Assembly: GCA_016703225.1 (NCBI GenBank)
Contig: JADJCM010000002.1
Span: 806,001-870,000, forward strand
Direction: 5' to 3'
Length of the DNA: 64,000 nt
Origin: Lysobacterales bacterium
GTDB taxonomy: Bacteria > Pseudomonadota > Gammaproteobacteria > Xanthomonadales > Ahniellaceae
Shown: in pieces, positions 1 through 9,483 of the stretch
How positions within the stretch are numbered: position 1 is the stretch's first letter
Layout: each line of letters opens with the position of its first letter
Translations under genes and position numbers: made by a program
The notes under the pieces: generated by a model
Database searches by the model: none
What the model was told of the DNA's origin: nothing
Seen by the model: the letters and a program-made list of their open reading frames with translations, nothing else

Positions 1-1
1 C

Positions 2-913
2 ACGCTGGACCGCGTGGCGCCGATCGGCGACCAGGCGCGAGTGTCGGAACCGGTGATCTACGACTACCACCGCCACTTGGTGCTGGAAGCGCGCGCTCTC
101 TCGATTGACGCCACTGCGCGCGACGATGCCTCCTGGTGGCTGCATTCGATCTCCGACCAGGACATGGAGTCGGGGTTCAACCGGCGCCAAAACCTGCTGC
201 CGGCTGGACCCACCGGAACCCCGCCGGCACAACTGGTCTACCACGCCACCGGCACCGGGCAACTGTTCGCGCGCACCGGTTGGGACACTGCGGCAATGTG
301 GCTGCAGTTCTCGGCCGGTCCCTATGTGCAAAGCCATGCGCACCAGGACCAGGGCGCGTTCACGCTATTCGAGGGCGACTGGCTCGCGGCCACCGAAAAC
401 ATCTGGACGCACAGCGGCATCCAGCAGAGCACTGCCACCCACAATCTGCTGCGTTTCGAACAGAACGGCTCGATCGTGCCGCAGCGCGTCGGTACCACTT
501 CGACGATGACGGTGACTCCGGGCGCAGGCGGCGCGGTGCATGCCGTGGCGAACCTGTTGCCCGCCTATGACGGAGACCCCGCCGTCGGGGCGTGGCAGCG
601 CACGATCGACTTCGCCAACCGCAAGCTCACGGTCAGCGACCAGTTCACCCTCGGCAGCGGGACCGAAGCCATCTTCCAGGTCAACACGCCGGTGCAGCCA
701 ATCATCAACGGCAACACCGCCACCGCCGGCAACCTCAAGATCCGAGTGCTCTCGCCCGCCAGCGCCACCCTGACCGCGCTCGACTGGACCACGCGCACCG
801 GTCCCGACGAAACCTACTACTCGGGCTGGCGTCTCGACGTGCGCGGCAGCAGCAGCGGCTACGTGGTCGAGCTCAGCAACTCCGGCGCGATCTTCGCAAA
901 CAGCTTCGAGTAA
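2..913 (+). CDS. Heparinase II/III-like protein, C-terminal part
   Basis: The reading frame is open to the left edge, so only the last ~303 residues are present. The segment SHAHQDQGAFTLFEGDWLA followed by a downstream THN matches the conserved C-terminal beta-sandwich of heparinase II/III-type polysaccharide lyases, where a His/Asp-rich strand is followed by a T-x-HN motif. Such enzymes cleave uronate-containing polysaccharides in the periplasm or outside the cell; the alpha-toroid catalytic domain would lie outside the window. The protein ends in IFANSFE, resembling an 'IF-x-D/N-GF-E' ending I associate with secreted proteins of this group. The substrate cannot be told from this fragment. 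Confidence 0.65.
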   Translation, partial: TLDRVAPIGDQARVSEPVIYDYHRHLVLEARALSIDATARDDASWWLHSISDQDMESGFNRRQNLLPAGPTGTPPAQLVYHATGTGQLFARTGWDTAAMWLQFSAGPYVQSHAHQDQGAFTLFEGDWLAATENIWTHSGIQQSTATHNLLRFEQNGSIVPQRVGTTSTMTVTPGAGGAVHAVANLLPAYDGDPAVGAWQRTIDFANRKLTVSDQFTLGSGTEAIFQVNTPVQPIINGNTATAGNLKIRVLSPASATLTALDWTTRTGPDETYYSGWRLDVRGSSSGYVVELSNSGAIFANSFE

Positions 914-924
914 CGCGCGCTGAC

Positions 925-2847
925 TCAGGGCGATGCAGTGGTCAGGCTCGCGTCGAGGAACTGCAGCACCTCTCGGTACATCCGCTCACGGTTGGCCTGC
1001 TTGTAGAACCCGTGGCCCTCGTGTTCGACGACGAGATCCTCGTGCGGCTTGCCGGCGCGGTCCAGCGCACTGGTGAGCACGTGAAACTGCTCGATGGGAG
1101 TGCGCTGGTCGGCGCTGCCATGGATCAGCAGCAAGCTCGCGTCCAGGCGCTTCAGGTGGCTGGTGACCGAGTCGCGACCCAGCTTCTGGACATCGTTGCC
1201 AATGGCCAGGTCGAGGTAGTTTCGACTCGATTTCGCTTCCGGGATATCACCCACGATGTGCATCAGGTTCAGGTCGTAGACGCCGGCGTAGCCGATCGCG
1301 CAGCGGTACAGATCGGGATTGCGGATCGCATTCATCAGCGCTGAATAAGCACCAAAGCTGCCGCCGAAGATGCAGACGCGGCCGCCATCCACCAGTCCCT
1401 CGGCGACCACATGGCGCACTGCACCGGCGATGTCGTCCTGGATGCGCCCCGCCCACTCGCCGAAACCAGAGCGCAGGAAGCGCTCACCGCGCCCGCCGGA
1501 ACCTCGGTAGTTCACGCGCAGCACCGCGTGCCCGGCCTGGACCAGCAACTGCGTGTCGGCGTTGAAGGTCCAGCGGTCGTGGATGCCATGCGGTCCGCCG
1601 TGCGGCATGACCACCAGCGAGGGTTTCGCGACACCCTCGGGCAGCGTCAGCAGGGCATCGATATCGACGCCATCGTCGGTGCGGAAACGGAGCGCACGCG
1701 TCGGCGCGAACGCCTGTCCACGCAAGCCGGGATAAGCCGCTGCGACTGGAATCAGCCGCTGCGCATCACGGTCGAACACATACCAGTTGGGCGGCTCGCG
1801 GTCGGATTCGACCTGCAGCAATACGCGCCCATCGTCGCGGCTGAATTGCAGGGGCCGCACCAGCTGTCCCGGGAACTTGACGAGCAGCGCCGCGAGCATG
1901 TCCGCGAAGTCCGGATCGGCGCCTTGAAGAAGATCGATCCTTGGCGAGCCGGCGTCGTAGAGCACGGCGGCGGGCGGCCCATTGCGACCGGAACGGATGA
2001 CCTCAGCAACGGCGGCATCGGCGCGCCCGGCCAGACGCTGGCGCTGCCCGCGCTCCAGATCGACCCGGTACAGAGATTCCGGTTCGCCTTGATCGCTGAT
2101 CAGGGCGTAGAGCTCCTGGTCGGGCCCGAAGAACTGCGGTTGCAGGCTGCGTCCGACCAGTTCACGCGGGAACGTCTGCCATTCCTCGTCGGACTTGGAT
2201 CGAAAGCGAGCGATCGGCTCGAGTTCGACGTCATAGCCGTGGACGATGCGGGGCTCCAGCTGGTTGTCGACGAACATCGTGCCTTCGTTCGCGTCCCGGC
2301 TGGCGATGAGTTGCTGGCGCCCGGTGCGCGCATTCACCCGCCACAGTTCCTGGCCGCTGTCATCGCCGTCACGCCAGCGCGTGAATTGCGCGAAGAAGCT
2401 TCCGGGAACCTGGTCCATCACGAAGATGTTGCGGGCATGACCAAAACCGCTGTGTTCGAGCATGGCCTGGCGGCCGCCGAACACCAGACGCTGGCGCTTG
2501 GAGTTGATGCTCGCCGAGTAGTACTCGCCGCTCAGCATCGGCATTTCGAGCGCGGCAATCTGCAAGGCCTTCTGGAACACGACACGCTCGTCGTCCACCC
2601 AGGTCACGTTTGCAACCGTGTGCCCGGGGCGAAAGCGCAACACCCGGCCCTGATCCTTGTCATCGACCGCGATCAGGTACAGCGACTGCTGGTCCTCGAA
2701 CGGCGCGACGATGGCGACGTGGCGCCCGTCCGGCGACATCGCGATATCGCGCACCTTCGGAAACGCCGCCAATTGCTCGAAAGACGCAGCACACGCCGCC
2801 CCGGTAGCGGCGAACAGCGCCGCCGCAAACCACGCACAGCGCCTCAC
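925..2847 (-). CDS. S9 family prolyl oligopeptidase-like peptidase (second of tandem pair)
   Basis: A 640-residue secreted serine peptidase of the prolyl-oligopeptidase/acylaminoacyl-peptidase type. A signal peptide (MRRCAWFAAALFAATGAACA) leads into a beta-propeller whose first blade carries the motif MSPDGRHVA. The C-terminal alpha/beta-hydrolase domain has the nucleophile motif GGSFGAYS, the Asp region HGSADQRTP and the His region EGHGFY. I chose the GTG at 2847 because it gives a clean signal peptide and overlaps the upstream stop by four bases (GTGA); the frame also runs further upstream without a better start. It is a diverged paralogue of the upstream gene and probably trims proline-containing peptides in the periplasm. 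Confidence 0.88.
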   Translation of the reverse strand: MRRCAWFAAALFAATGAACAASFEQLAAFPKVRDIAMSPDGRHVAIVAPFEDQQSLYLIAVDDKDQGRVLRFRPGHTVANVTWVDDERVVFQKALQIAALEMPMLSGEYYSASINSKRQRLVFGGRQAMLEHSGFGHARNIFVMDQVPGSFFAQFTRWRDGDDSGQELWRVNARTGRQQLIASRDANEGTMFVDNQLEPRIVHGYDVELEPIARFRSKSDEEWQTFPRELVGRSLQPQFFGPDQELYALISDQGEPESLYRVDLERGQRQRLAGRADAAVAEVIRSGRNGPPAAVLYDAGSPRIDLLQGADPDFADMLAALLVKFPGQLVRPLQFSRDDGRVLLQVESDREPPNWYVFDRDAQRLIPVAAAYPGLRGQAFAPTRALRFRTDDGVDIDALLTLPEGVAKPSLVVMPHGGPHGIHDRWTFNADTQLLVQAGHAVLRVNYRGSGGRGERFLRSGFGEWAGRIQDDIAGAVRHVVAEGLVDGGRVCIFGGSFGAYSALMNAIRNPDLYRCAIGYAGVYDLNLMHIVGDIPEAKSSRNYLDLAIGNDVQKLGRDSVTSHLKRLDASLLLIHGSADQRTPIEQFHVLTSALDRAGKPHEDLVVEHEGHGFYKQANRERMYREVLQFLDASLTTASP

Positions 2848-4796
2848 TGCGCCTTCTTCCCGATGTGCTGGTCGAGAAATGCCTCCAACCTGTCGTACAG
2901 CTCGATGCGGTTCTTCTCGTCGTAGAAGCCGTGCGCTTCGCCGGCCTTGATCATGACTTCCACCGGCGTGCCTGCCTGCTTCAGGGCCTTGGCCATGGCG
3001 TCGGTGTGCGCGACCGGGGCGCGGATGTCGTCCTTGCCGGCCACCAGGAACACCGGAATCCCCACCCGGCTCGCCTGTTTGGCGGGGGAGTTCGCATCCA
3101 GTTCGGCCTGGTCCTCGCTTACGTACTGGGTGACGATGTTGCGGCCCTGACGGGTGTCGTTGCTGTCGCCCTTGGTATGCAGCAGGTTGAGGTCGTACAC
3201 GCCGACGTAACCGATGGCGCAGCGGAAGGTTCCCGGGCTTCTCACCGGCGCCATCAGCGCGGAGTAGCCACCGAAGCTTGCGCCGAAGATGCACGCGCGC
3301 CCCGCGTCGACCAGCCCCTGCCCGGCGACGTGCCTCAGGCCGTCGACGATGTCGTCCATGATGCGCGTGCCCCACTTGCGGTAGCCGGATTTCTCGAAGT
3401 CTTCGCCGCGACCGCCGGAGCCACGGAAGTTTACCTGCAGAACCGCGTAGCCGCGATTGGCCAGGAACTGGACGTCTGTGTCGAAGCCCCAGCTGTCGAA
3501 CGGTCCGTGCGGTCCGCCGTGGGGCAGCACCACAACCGGAAACGGCTTGCTGCCTTCCTTCGGAATGGTCAGGAATGCGTCCAGTTCCTGGCCGTCACTC
3601 GCCGCATAGCGGAACGGACTCATCGAGGCCATCTGGGAGGGATCAATGCCCTGCAGGCGCGACTGCAGCTTGGAGACCTTCTGGGTGTTGCGGTCCACCA
3701 GGTAGTGGTCGCCTGGATTTCGATCCGAGTAGACGTAGGCGAGCACCTTGCGGTCGTCGCGCGAGAAATCGACGAAACGCACTAGGTTGCCGGGGAAGGT
3801 CTTCATCAGACCCGCATGCAGCTGCGCCCATTCCGACTTGGGGTCGAGGTACTGCACTGCCGGTTTGCCTTCCTCGTACAGGATCGCGAAGGGCACGCCA
3901 TCGAAGCCGCCGTACAGCACGCTGCCCACATCCATGTCCGCTCGGCCATAGACCTTCTCGCGCGATCCCTTGCCAAAGTCGACGCGATACAGGCTGCTTG
4001 CTTCCCCGGCGTCGCTGATTTCGGCCCACGCGATGTTGTTGTCGCGTTCGAAGGCGAGCACGGTCATGACGTTGCCGGCGAGCGCCTTGGGCACGGGGCG
4101 CCAGTCGGCGTCCGCGGTCGGCCGGTAGATCATCTCGGGCTTGGCGTCGTCGTTGCGGCTGAGGGCGAACCGTGGCCTCTGGTTGCGGTCCACCGCGACC
4201 ACGCCGGCGCGCATCGGGATCTGCTCGATCTGCTCGCGCTTGCCGCTGTGCGCGTCGACCTTGTAGATCGCCGAGTGCCGGTCGGCATTGGATGGGTCGA
4301 AAAAGGCAAACAACAATCCGCCCTTGCTCCCGGGAATGCGGTCGAGCAGGCTGGCGAAGCCGGTGTCCTTGCGCCGGCCGCGGATGTTGCCCTCGTCGGG
4401 GATGTAGCCGAACAGGAGTTCCTGGTTCTTGCCAGATGCGTCTACCGAGTAGATCTCCCCGGTGCCGCGGGGTGCTGCGCGCGAACCGGCTTTTTCCGCC
4501 TTGGACAGCACCAGACGTTCATCGTCGGCCCAGTAGGGCGCAACGACGTGCTCGTTGGCGCGGTAGCCAATCCGCATCGGCTCTGCCTTGCCTTGCAGGT
4601 CAACGATTAGCACGTCGGTACGGTTCTCGATCGGCGTGGTCAACGCCAAGTGCTGGCCATCGGGTGAAAGCGCGACTGCGCTGAACCCAGGGTTCTGCGC
4701 AAACAACTTCGCTGGCAGGCGTTCGGCGTGGGCGAGCGGTGCGAGGCAGAGCGCGAGCGCGAGGGGCGCGACGCAGCGCGGGAGGTGTCGGGTCAT
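2844..4796 (-). CDS. S9 family prolyl oligopeptidase-like peptidase (first of tandem pair)
   Basis: A 650-residue secreted peptidase with signal peptide (start MTRHLPRC, hydrophobic core, cleavage near AHA). The N-terminal propeller is followed by an alpha/beta-hydrolase domain with GASFGGYS (Ser about residue 507), KDDIRAP (Asp about 590) and EAHGFY (His about 622), the complete S9 triad. The start at 4796 is preceded by AAAGGAA seven bases upstream; a longer frame from 4862 would bury the signal peptide. The next gene overlaps its stop by four bases, so the two paralogues are translationally coupled. Function is inferred from the family: hydrolysis of short peptides, perhaps after proline. 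Confidence 0.9.
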   Translation of the reverse strand: MTRHLPRCVAPLALALCLAPLAHAERLPAKLFAQNPGFSAVALSPDGQHLALTTPIENRTDVLIVDLQGKAEPMRIGYRANEHVVAPYWADDERLVLSKAEKAGSRAAPRGTGEIYSVDASGKNQELLFGYIPDEGNIRGRRKDTGFASLLDRIPGSKGGLLFAFFDPSNADRHSAIYKVDAHSGKREQIEQIPMRAGVVAVDRNQRPRFALSRNDDAKPEMIYRPTADADWRPVPKALAGNVMTVLAFERDNNIAWAEISDAGEASSLYRVDFGKGSREKVYGRADMDVGSVLYGGFDGVPFAILYEEGKPAVQYLDPKSEWAQLHAGLMKTFPGNLVRFVDFSRDDRKVLAYVYSDRNPGDHYLVDRNTQKVSKLQSRLQGIDPSQMASMSPFRYAASDGQELDAFLTIPKEGSKPFPVVVLPHGGPHGPFDSWGFDTDVQFLANRGYAVLQVNFRGSGGRGEDFEKSGYRKWGTRIMDDIVDGLRHVAGQGLVDAGRACIFGASFGGYSALMAPVRSPGTFRCAIGYVGVYDLNLLHTKGDSNDTRQGRNIVTQYVSEDQAELDANSPAKQASRVGIPVFLVAGKDDIRAPVAHTDAMAKALKQAGTPVEVMIKAGEAHGFYDEKNRIELYDRLEAFLDQHIGKKAQ

Positions 4797-4858
4797 CAGG
4801 GATTCCTTTCGTGATCGTGAGTGGTGCCGCCCCCGCGGCGCTTCACTCATTGTAACGA

Positions 4859-6744
4859 TCACACTTCGATCGACGCCAGATCGCCTTTGGTTTCGAGCCA
4901 GTCCTTGCGGTCGTTGGCGCGCTTCTTCGAGAGCAGCATGTCCATCAGCTTGCGGGTGCCGTCATCTTCGGCGACGGTGAGCTGGATCAGGCGGCGGGTG
5001 TCCGGATGGATGGTGGATTCGCGCAGTTGCGGCGGGTTCATCTCGCCCAATCCCTTGAAGCGCGTGACCGAGACGGTGCCGCGGATCTTCTCGCGCTCGA
5101 TGCGTTCCAGCATCTGCCGTTTCTCGTCTTCGTCGAGCGCGTAGAACACCTGCTTGCCGATGTCGATGCGAAACAGCGGCGGCATTGCCACGAACACGTG
5201 GCCGGCACGCACCAGGGTCGGGAAGTGGCGCAGAAACAGGGCGCTCAGCAGGGTGGCGATGTGCAGACCGTCGGAGTCAGCATCGGCAAGGATGATGACC
5301 TTGCCGTAGCGCAGGCCGTCGATCTTGTCGTGGCCGGGGTCGCAGCCAATGGCGACGGCGAGGTCGTGCACTTCGGTCGAGGCCAGTACGCCGCTCGACT
5401 CCACCTCCCAAGTGTTCAGGATCTTGCCGCGCAGCGGCAGGATCGCCTGGAAGTCCTTGTCGCGCGCCTGCTTGGCCGAGCCGCCGGCGGAGTCGCCTTC
5501 GACGATGAACAGTTCGGTACGCGAGAGGTCCTGACTGATGCAGTCGGCGAGCTTGCCGGGCAAGGCCGGGCCCTGCGTGACCTTCTTGCGTACGACGATC
5601 TTGTCGGCTTTCAGTCGCGCCTGTGCGCGCTCGATCGCGAGCATGGCAATGCGCTCGCCCAGATCGACGTGCTGGTTCAGCCACAGCGAGAACGCGTCGT
5701 GGGTCGCGCCTTCGACGAAGGCGGCGGCATTGCGCGAGGACAGTCGTTCCTTGGTTTGTCCGGAGAACTGCGGATCGGCGGTCTTGTAGCTGAGCACGAA
5801 GCTGAGACGATCCCAGACGTCTTCCGGCGCGATCTTGACGCCGCGCGGCAGCAGGTTGCGGAAGTCGCAGAACTCGCGCAGGGATTCGGTGAGTCCCGAG
5901 CGCAGGCCGTTGGCGTGAGTGCCGTGCTGCGCGGTCGGGATGAGGTTGACATAGCTCTCCTGTACCAATTCGCCGTCCGGCGTCCAGCACACGGCGAATC
6001 GACCGCATCGACCTCCTTCTTCAGCGCCGCAATGAAGATCTCCGGAGGCAGCAGTTCCTGATCCTTGAGCATCGAGCGCAGGTAGTCGCGCAGTCCGTCC
6101 TCGTAGCGCCACTCGCTGCGCTCGCCACTTGCCTCGTCGAACAGCTTCATGGTCAGGCCGGGGCAGAGCACGGCCTTGGCGCGCAGCACGTGCTTCAGGC
6201 GCGACAGCGAGATCTTCGGCGAGTCGAAGTACTTCGGGTTCGGCCAGAAACGCACGCGCGTGCCGGTCTGCTTCTTCGGCACCGAGCCGACCACCGCGAG
6301 GTCGGTGGCGCGGTCGCCATTGCGGAAATCCATCTGGTGGACGCAGCCGTCGCGGCGAATGACGACTTCCACCTTCTGCGACAGCGCGTTCACCACCGAC
6401 ACGCCGACGCCGTGCAGACCGCCTGAAAACTGGTAGTTCTTGTTCGAGAACTTGCCGCCGGCATGCAGTCGGGTGAGGATCAGTTCGACACCGGGGATGC
6501 CTTCCTCGGGGTGGATATCGACCGGCATGCCGCGGCCGTTGTCGCTGACCTCGACCGAGCCATCGGCGAACACGCATACGTCGATGGTGTCGGCGTGACC
6601 GGCCAGTGCCTCGTCGACCGAGTTGTCCACCACTTCCTGCACCAGATGGTTCGGCCGCGTCGTGTCCGTGTACATGCCGGGGCGGCGCTTCACCGGCTCC
6701 AGCCCGGACAGCACTTCGATATCGGCGGCGTTGTAACGACTCAT
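4859..6744 (-). CDS. parE: DNA topoisomerase IV subunit B, interrupted by a one-base frameshift
   Basis: ParE is the ATPase subunit of topoisomerase IV, which with ParC unlinks daughter chromosomes. The N-terminal part (from MSRYNAADIEV, start 6744) holds the GHKL ATPase motifs DNGRGMPVD and GGLHGVGVSVVNAL; the C-terminal part holds the TOPRIM motif EGDSAGGSAKQARD and ends at 4859. The two halves are in different frames: the first reads through ...KKEVDAVD and the second resumes at FAVCWTPDGEL, exactly as E. coli ParE would continue. One T appears to be missing from a TTT run near 6000. Restoring it gives about 628 residues, the normal ParE length. No parC is in the window. A sequencing error is the simplest explanation because the gene is essential. 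Confidence 0.93.
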
Positions 6745-6873
6745 GCGGTGGCCTGGGAGAACTGCGGGGGCGGCATGGTGGGCGTGTCGCAGGTCCCGGT
6801 CAAGGCGGATGCGACACATGCCGCGCTGATGGCCCGCGACGATGATTCAGGGGCGGTGAACCGGGGCATCCGG

Positions 6874-6879
6874 TAGAAT
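6874..6879 (+). promoter_or_regulatory. Putative -10 element for pyrG
   Basis: The hexamer TAGAAT lies about 28 bases before the pyrG start in the 162-base divergent gap between parE and pyrG. No convincing -35 is seen at 16-18 bases, so this is only a candidate. Confidence 0.3.
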
Positions 6880-6906
6880 GCTGCTTTCACGCGATCCCGG
6901 TGTTTC

Positions 6907-8559
6907 ATGACTCCCCTGATTTTCGTTACCGGTGGCGTGGTGTCCTCGTTGGGCAAGGGCATTGCGGCTGCTTCGCTTGGCGCCATCCTCGAGGCGCGCG
7001 GCCTCCGGGTCACGATGATGAAGCTCGATCCTTACATCAACGTCGATCCGGGCACGATGAGCCCCTACCAGCACGGCGAGGTCTACGTGCTGGACGATGG
7101 TGCCGAGACCGACCTCGACCTCGGCCACTACGAGCGCTTCGTCAACACCCGGCTGACGCGGCGCAATGCCATCACCACCGGCAAGATCTACGAAAACGTG
7201 ATCCGCAAGGAACGCCGCGGCGATTATCTCGGAGCGACGGTGCAGGTCATTCCGCACATCACCGACGAGATCAAGCGCGCGGTCGAGGAGGCCACCTCCG
7301 GCTATGACGTCGCACTGGTCGAAGTCGGCGGCACCGTCGGCGACATCGAGTCGCTGCCGTTCCTGGAAGCGATCCGCCAGTTGCGCATCGAACGCGGCGC
7401 CGACCGCGCCATGTTCATGCACCTGACCCTGGTGCCCTACATCAAGGCCGCCGGCGAGATCAAGACCAAGCCGACCCAGCATTCGGTCAAGGAATTGCGC
7501 AACATCGGCATCCAGGCCGACGTGCTGCTCTGTCGCAGCGAACAGCCGTTGCCGGATGCCGAGCGGCGCAAGATCGCGCTGTTCACCAATGTGCCGGAGA
7601 AGGCGGTGATCTCGGCCGTGGACCTGCCCTCGATCTACCAGATCCCCGAGTGGCTGCAGCAGCAGGGCCTCGACCAACTCGCCGTCGATCAGCTTCGGCT
7701 CGCGGCCGCGCCGGTGGCCAATCTCGCGGCCTGGCACGAGGTCTGCGACCGCGAAGCGCACCCGAAGGCGAGGGTGACCGTCGCCATCGTCGGCAAGTAC
7801 GTTGAGCACAAGGACGCCTACAAGTCGCTCGGCGAAGCGCTGAAACATGGCGGGCTCAAGCAGTCGGTAGATGTCGATTTGCGCTGGATCGAGTGTGAGC
7901 GGGTCGAGTCCGAAGGCACCGGCCTGCTCGCCGGCGTGGACGCGATCCTGGTGCCCGGCGGCTTCGGCAAGCGCGGCTTCGAGGGCAAGATCGCCGCTGC
8001 GCGGCATGCTCGCACCCAGCAGATTCCCTACTTCGGAATTTGCTATGGACTGCATGCCGCCGTGGTCGATTTCGCGCGCAATGTTGCGGGGTTGGCCGAC
8101 GCCAACAGCACCGAGAACGACCGCTCGACGCTGAACCCGGTAATTGGCTTGATCACCGAGTGGCGCAGCAGCAGCGGCGCCGTCGAGCAGCGCAGCGAAT
8201 CCTCGGATCTCGGCGGAACCATGCGCCTCGGTGCGCAGGATTGCCGCGTCCAGCTCGGCACGCTGGCTTTTCAGCTGTACGGCAAGGAAGTGGTCAGCGA
8301 GCGCCATCGTCATCGCTACGAGTTCAACAACCGTTATCTCGAACGCTTTGCCGAGTTGGGCATGGTGTTCTCCGGCAAGTCGATGGACGACAGTCTGGTC
8401 GAGATGATCGAGTACCGCGACCATCCGTGGTTCCTGGCCTGCCAGGCGCACCCGGAATTCCTGTCGACGCCGCTCAAGGGGCATCCGTTGTTCATCGGCT
8501 TCATCACCGCCGCGCTCGCGTACCAGCGCAACCGGCAGCCGCACGAGGTCGCGGCATGA
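6907..8559 (+). CDS. pyrG: CTP synthase
   Basis: PyrG makes CTP from UTP, ATP and glutamine, the last step of pyrimidine nucleotide synthesis. The 550-residue protein begins MTPLIFVTGGVVSSLGKGI, the conserved synthetase nucleotide-binding start, and contains the KLDPYINVDPGTMSP segment. The C-terminal class I glutamine amidotransferase domain has the nucleophile motif GICYGLH (usually GICLGMQ), with the catalytic Cys kept and Tyr in place of Leu. A C-terminal CQAHPEF supplies the His and Glu of the triad. Its stop overlaps the kdsA start by four bases (ATGA), so the two are translationally coupled. Confidence 0.97.
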   Translation: MTPLIFVTGGVVSSLGKGIAAASLGAILEARGLRVTMMKLDPYINVDPGTMSPYQHGEVYVLDDGAETDLDLGHYERFVNTRLTRRNAITTGKIYENVIRKERRGDYLGATVQVIPHITDEIKRAVEEATSGYDVALVEVGGTVGDIESLPFLEAIRQLRIERGADRAMFMHLTLVPYIKAAGEIKTKPTQHSVKELRNIGIQADVLLCRSEQPLPDAERRKIALFTNVPEKAVISAVDLPSIYQIPEWLQQQGLDQLAVDQLRLAAAPVANLAAWHEVCDREAHPKARVTVAIVGKYVEHKDAYKSLGEALKHGGLKQSVDVDLRWIECERVESEGTGLLAGVDAILVPGGFGKRGFEGKIAAARHARTQQIPYFGICYGLHAAVVDFARNVAGLADANSTENDRSTLNPVIGLITEWRSSSGAVEQRSESSDLGGTMRLGAQDCRVQLGTLAFQLYGKEVVSERHRHRYEFNNRYLERFAELGMVFSGKSMDDSLVEMIEYRDHPWFLACQAHPEFLSTPLKGHPLFIGFITAALAYQRNRQPHEVAA

Positions 8560-9377
8560 AGTTGCTCGATTTCGAGATCGGGCTGGATCGCCCCTTTTTT
8601 CTGATCGCCGGCCCGTGCGTGGTCGAGAGCGAGCAGTTGCAGGTCGATGCCGCCGGCACACTCAAGGAAATCACCTCGCGACTCGGTATCCCCTTCGTCT
8701 TCAAGTCCAGTTTCGACAAGGCCAATCGTTCTTCCGGCAAGAGTTTTCGTGGTCCCGGCATGGCCGAGGGCTTGCGCATCCTGTCGGAGGTGAAACGGCA
8801 GATCGGCGTGCCGCTGCTCAGCGACGTGCACGAGTACACACCCTTCGATGAAGTCGCGGCGGTCGTCGATGTGTTGCAGACGCCGGCCTTCCTGTGCCGG
8901 CAGACCGATTTCATCCAGGCAGTCGCACGCACGATGAAGCCGGTCAACATCAAGAAGGGTCAGTTCCTCGCACCCTGGGACATGAAGCACGTCGTCGACA
9001 AGGCGCGCGCGGTCGGCAACGAGCAGCTGATGGTCTGCGAGCGTGGCGCCAGCTTCGGTTACAACAACCTCGTCTCCGATATGCGCTCGCTGGTGGTGAT
9101 GCGCGAGACGCGTTGCCCGGTGGTGTTCGACGCCACCCACTCGGTGCAGCTGCCAGGCGGGCAGGGCACGACCAGCGGCGGCCAACGCGAGTTCGTGCCG
9201 GCGCTGTCGCGGGCCGCGGTTGCAGTCGGCATCTCCGGCCTATTCATGGAAACCCATCCGGACCCGGACCGGGCGCTCTCCGACGGGCCGAACGCGTGGC
9301 CGCTCGAGCGCATGGAGGCGCTGCTGGAGACCTTGCTGCAGATCGATGCAGCGGTAAAGGCGAAGGCGATCGACTGA
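8556..9377 (+). CDS. kdsA: 3-deoxy-8-phosphooctulonate (KDO-8-P) synthase
   Basis: KdsA condenses phosphoenolpyruvate with arabinose 5-phosphate to KDO-8-phosphate, the committed step to the KDO sugar of LPS inner core. The 273-residue product has the family landmarks IAGPCVVES near the N-terminus, FKSSFDKANRSS, SDVHEY, and the C-terminal ETHPDPDRALSDGPN. I take the ATG at 8556 that overlaps the pyrG stop; the frame is open upstream but only as the antiparallel shadow of pyrG. The order pyrG-kdsA is common in gammaproteobacteria, where eno often follows; here a terminator follows instead. Confidence 0.97.
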   Translation: MKLLDFEIGLDRPFFLIAGPCVVESEQLQVDAAGTLKEITSRLGIPFVFKSSFDKANRSSGKSFRGPGMAEGLRILSEVKRQIGVPLLSDVHEYTPFDEVAAVVDVLQTPAFLCRQTDFIQAVARTMKPVNIKKGQFLAPWDMKHVVDKARAVGNEQLMVCERGASFGYNNLVSDMRSLVVMRETRCPVVFDATHSVQLPGGQGTTSGGQREFVPALSRAAVAVGISGLFMETHPDPDRALSDGPNAWPLERMEALLETLLQIDAAVKAKAID

Positions 9378-9435
9378 CCCCGGATTCGCGACTGCTCGAA
9401 GACCTAGCAGCCGGCGGTTCGCCAGGACCCAAACA

Positions 9436-9463
9436 GAAACGGCCCGATTGCCCGGGCCGTTTC
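9436..9463 (+). terminator. Rho-independent terminator after kdsA, probably bidirectional
   Basis: A perfect 11-bp stem (GAAACGGCCCG paired with CGGGCCGTTTC) with a six-base loop, followed by a T-rich stretch to 9470. It sits between the convergent kdsA and the large minus-strand gene and is preceded by A-rich sequence, so it may serve both. Confidence 0.88.
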
Positions 9464-9483
9464 GTTGTTTGATCGGCGCTCGA

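Noticed and set aside
5990..6010. Programmed ribosomal frameshift in parE
   Set aside because: There is no slippery heptamer or downstream structure of note, and no precedent in the family; loss of one T explains everything.
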